Source: Propioniciclava sp. (GTDB lineage Bacteria; Actinomycetota; Actinomycetes; Propionibacteriales; Propionibacteriaceae). From it: a DNA stretch of 64,000 bases. Below are positions 60,803 to 64,000 of the stretch, piece after piece (position 1 is the stretch's first letter; the number at the start of each line of letters is the position of its first letter). The notes beneath the pieces were generated by a model. The model made no database searches and was not told the origin of the DNA. It saw nothing but the letters and a program-made list of their open reading frames with translations. Location: contig NZ_JARKOT010000166.1 of the NCBI RefSeq assembly GCF_029977985.1, forward strand, positions 23,433 to 87,432, in the 5' to 3' direction. The position numbers were made by a program, and so were the translations under genes.

Positions 60803-62633
60803 CAGGATCGCGGAAGAGAGACGCCTCGCTGTCCGTGAGAGTTGCGATCACGAGCGCTCGGTCGAGGTAGCGGTTACCGCGTTCACAGGAGGTCTCGGAG
60901 ACGAATGTGCACGAGTGGCAGGCGGCAGCGTGCAGTGAGCGATCCTTGCTCGGATCATGCTCGGCGCATAGAGGGTCGGACGAGCAGATCGACGCACGTT
61001 CGAGCGCTTGGTCAAGCAGCCTACCGAGAAAGTCCGGTGTGCCGAGGTCGATCAAGCCGCCGAGGGTGCCGTCCGAGTCAGCGGCTGCGGTGTAGAGGAG
61101 GATGCCTGCCATCGGTGACTGGGGGTCGGAACACGCGTAGACCCGTTCTCTGATGCTCGCGGCGTTGTATCCACACTCAAGCGCCAGCTCACGAATGAGG
61201 AGGTGGGCGATCGTGTGAAGCATCGTGTATCGACTCGGCGGGAACCCAGCATCCGGTTCCAAGAGGCGTGCGTTGCGCCAGCCCTGATGACCGGCGAACA
61301 GCGTCTTGTCGCGCTCAGCGACATGCGCGCCGTTCTCCCACAACTGGATGACCGACTCTTTGAACTCAATGAAGATGCCTTCACCGTGAACTTCATTTGC
61401 TGGGACCCATTCGGTCGCGCCTCGGGTGAGGTCAGCCATCGGGGGGCGTTCATCGGGATCGCTTGTCTCCTCGGGCGCTTCGACTCTGGTGTATCCGACA
61501 AGAGCATTCACCTCACGGAGTCGTTCGAGTAGAAGCACACGCTTGACTTCGGGCTCGTACCCAGTCGGCGCTGCCACGCCTGTGCTCATGAAGTGCGGCC
61601 AGTCGCTCGGCGGGTTCTGCGAGGTCAGCACTTCCCACTCGGGCCCCTTGATGTCGCCTTCGGAGACGACCTCAATCGCCTTGCCTGAACTCCGGTGCTG
61701 GATCGCTTGCCAGATACTTGGGATGTCCCACTTGTCGATGCCCGGCAAGGCGCTGGTTCGGACAAGGGTCTTCACGATGCCTTTGAGCTCGGCCTCGTCT
61801 TCGACATCGGCAAAGTGCTCCCATCCGTCGAGAACCAACTGGCTGAGCTGGTTCTTCTCCAGCGGGATCGCCAGAACTGAGAGGGTGACGGGGAACCAGC
61901 TGTTGGTGGCACCCAGCAGGATCGTGCGCGGCTCTTGCGTGCAATCTTCGTACGAGTCGAGATGCGGATGGCGTCCTCGGCACCCGGGCAGGTTGTCGGC
62001 AGCGTCCTTGCCGAAGGCGTGAACGAGCGAGCGCGCGTTGCCACAGGTGTCGCACTTCACCCAGAGGTTCTCGGTCTGGAGAGATGCCCCGCGCTCGAAG
62101 AACCGGAAGGTGCCCTTGCAGTCCGTGCCGCCGTGAATGAACCAGTTCCAGGGGAAGTCGTCTAGGTGACCGTTACGACAAGCGAGGAGGAAGCGGGCCG
62201 GTACGGCATCGGCGTGCTTGCCCTTGTCGCAGTTCGTGTGCAGGAAGTGTGTTCGTTCCGGGCGATACTGATTGGGCTGGATTTCGAACAGTCCCGAGTC
62301 ATACTCGGCGAGAAGTCCGCACTTGATGCAGCGCAGCCATCGTGGGAACGGGCTGACCGGCACTCCGACGCGACCCTCGGCCGAGTAGGGGTCGGGACGG
62401 TCCTCCTTGAGGAACGGCGGGATACGCAGCCGCTGCACTTGAGGGCCAAGGACGCGCTTGACCTCCGCGAGAAGCCGAGCTTCTTCGACGGGAGGACAGC
62501 GGTTCGGGTCCCACTTATTGAGCCCCATCGTCACGACCGACAGGTTCGGTAGATCAATGATCGAGCCTGGCCCGTATGCCCAGAGCAGCTGGCTCGGACG
62601 CACTTGACCGACGACGTAGTTGTTCGTGCTCAT
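60795..62633 (-). CDS. drmB: DISARM DrmB (DUF1998-domain protein)
   Basis: VGQVRPSQLLWAYGPGSIIDLPNLSVVTMGLNKW; CIKCGLL, CDTCGNA, YTMLHTIAHLLIRELALECGYNAASIRERVYA, CHSCTFVSETSCERGNRYLDR. Confidence 0.92.
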   Translation of the reverse strand: MSTNNYVVGQVRPSQLLWAYGPGSIIDLPNLSVVTMGLNKWDPNRCPPVEEARLLAEVKRVLGPQVQRLRIPPFLKEDRPDPYSAEGRVGVPVSPFPRWLRCIKCGLLAEYDSGLFEIQPNQYRPERTHFLHTNCDKGKHADAVPARFLLACRNGHLDDFPWNWFIHGGTDCKGTFRFFERGASLQTENLWVKCDTCGNARSLVHAFGKDAADNLPGCRGRHPHLDSYEDCTQEPRTILLGATNSWFPVTLSVLAIPLEKNQLSQLVLDGWEHFADVEDEAELKGIVKTLVRTSALPGIDKWDIPSIWQAIQHRSSGKAIEVVSEGDIKGPEWEVLTSQNPPSDWPHFMSTGVAAPTGYEPEVKRVLLLERLREVNALVGYTRVEAPEETSDPDERPPMADLTRGATEWVPANEVHGEGIFIEFKESVIQLWENGAHVAERDKTLFAGHQGWRNARLLEPDAGFPPSRYTMLHTIAHLLIRELALECGYNAASIRERVYACSDPQSPMAGILLYTAAADSDGTLGGLIDLGTPDFLGRLLDQALERASICSSDPLCAEHDPSKDRSLHAAACHSCTFVSETSCERGNRYLDRALVIATLTDSEASLFRDPGA

Positions 62634-64000
62634 TGGGCATCTCCGCCCGTGGCCTGCGGACGTGGCTTCCAGGGCGGAGCCTCAGCTGTCCGTCTGGCAG
62701 CATCCATGATGAGTTGCACGCCGGGCTCGACCTCGCGCATCGACATTGGCACGGTGAACTCATCCCAGGCTTGGGCGCCGGGCTTCTTCAGCAACGCGAC
62801 AACGTCCCCTTGGCCTCGCTCGGTCTCGTATCCGAGTCGCCGTCCTCCCATCGCCGACTCTTTCGCCCAGCGGTCGGTGCGATCTCGCGCCATGCTGAGG
62901 ACAAGGTCTCGCGCAGCCTTGTCTTTCGCCTTCCAGGCCCGTTCGGAGATGGCCTTGATCGCTTGGGTCGCCTCTGGCCCGGCAGTCTTCTCCATAGCCT
63001 GTGCCCCAAGGTTCGGGTTCAGGCCGTCGTTGCTCAGGCGCATCAGGCTGACCATGGTCCCCGTGAGGGCTCGGTCGAGCGCTCTCGGCGCGAACGGTGT
63101 CACCGATTGCGCTTCGACGTGCTTGTAGAACGTCGAGTGGTAGTGCTCGAAGGTCTCGTAATGCGAAAGGTCGCGCGGTCTGCTCCACGTCAGAACGGTG
63201 ACCACGAGGCCCGGGAAGGCGCGACCGACGCGGCTCGTTGCTTGGATGTACTCGGCCGTGTTCTTGGGCTGTCCGTTGACCACCATGAGACCAAGGCGGT
63301 TCACGTCGACACCGACCGACAGCATGTTCGTCGCCAGAACAATGTCGTACGCTCTCGCCTCACCCGTCTCCCACCTCTCCTTGAATGGGAGTTCCAGGCG
63401 GTCAAGCTTCTGAGGAATCTCCTTGTTGGTGACACGCGAAGTAAGTTCATCGACCTGGTTCACCGAGCGCTGCGTCAAGCCCGGGCGGCTCACGTCACTC
63501 ATCTCCACTCGATACGCACGAGTCTGCACGTCGTCCTCGGCGAGTCGCCTCATGCCGCCAAGTTCGCGCAGCGAGTTGAAGTAGCCAACGAGCGTCATGT
63601 AGGGGTCCGCAGCGGCACCGAAGTCCTGGAAGAGGGTTTTCGCCGCAGTGAGCAGTGCCACGTATACTCGGATGAGCACCGCAGGGCGAGAACTACCGGG
63701 CGAGCAGATGCCGAGGTAGAGCCTTCCTGGCCTGTCTTCGGTAGGACGTTGGACAGAGAAGAAGTTGTCCTCGACATCTAGCCCGTGTGGCGGGAAGATC
63801 GCCACCTGACGTAGGAACACGTTGTTCACTTGTTCCTCGGCCTTGCGGACGGTCGCGGTAGAAGCGATGACCTTCGGTCTGACCCTCTTGTCACCCAACG
63901 TCCATGTGGAGAGCTCGTCGACGGCCGTCTCATAGACGCCGACCATCGTCCCGAGTGGCCCGCTGATGAGGTGGAACTCGTCTTGGATGATGAGGTCGGG
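62630..64000 (-). CDS. drmA: DISARM DrmA helicase (N-terminus beyond window end)
   Basis: LIIQDEFHLISGPLGTMVGVYETAVDEL (DEFH), VIASTATVRKAEEQV, IVLATNMLSVGVDVNRLGLMVVNGQPKNTAEYIQATSRVGR; ATGA overlap with drmB; open at 64000. Confidence 0.9.
   Translation of the reverse strand, partial: PDLIIQDEFHLISGPLGTMVGVYETAVDELSTWTLGDKRVRPKVIASTATVRKAEEQVNNVFLRQVAIFPPHGLDVEDNFFSVQRPTEDRPGRLYLGICSPGSSRPAVLIRVYVALLTAAKTLFQDFGAAADPYMTLVGYFNSLRELGGMRRLAEDDVQTRAYRVEMSDVSRPGLTQRSVNQVDELTSRVTNKEIPQKLDRLELPFKERWETGEARAYDIVLATNMLSVGVDVNRLGLMVVNGQPKNTAEYIQATSRVGRAFPGLVVTVLTWSRPRDLSHYETFEHYHSTFYKHVEAQSVTPFAPRALDRALTGTMVSLMRLSNDGLNPNLGAQAMEKTAGPEATQAIKAISERAWKAKDKAARDLVLSMARDRTDRWAKESAMGGRRLGYETERGQGDVVALLKKPGAQAWDEFTVPMSMREVEPGVQLIMDAARRTAEAPPWKPRPQATGGDAQ

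Noticed and set aside
1-64000. CRISPR arrays, rRNA, tRNA
   Set aside because: No regularly spaced repeats or recognisable RNA genes noticed by eye; tRNAscan/Infernal not run, so tRNAs are not excluded.

Overview
High-GC, actinobacterial-type window with two distinct halves. (A) ~1-29.7 kb: the 3' end of a type I modular PKS locus. It has three collinear genes with 4-8 bp overlaps, 7 KS domains and a terminal thioesterase. I see no in-line acyltransferase in any module, so I read it as a trans-AT PKS. It is followed by a translationally coupled metallophosphoesterase / Sfp-EntD-type phosphopantetheinyl transferase pair resembling mycobacterial PptH/PptT. (B) ~29.7-64 kb: a mobile and defence-rich region. 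It contains a decayed transposase, an IS3-type element that splits a glyoxalase (VOC) gene, a complete MobF/TraA relaxase-helicase, a DprA-like gene, and an SF1 helicase with a large unassigned N-terminal region. It also has the C-terminal half of a second, different MobF relaxase, and a type III R-M operon (mod-res) coupled by 4-bp overlaps to a zinc-hook Rad50/RloC-like ATPase plus a fourth small gene. Recombinase and transposase remnants follow. The window ends inside a DISARM core (drmC-drmB-drmA, minus strand) with a HEPN-like gene directly downstream. Domain and family calls come from reading motifs in the supplied translations; no database search was run.
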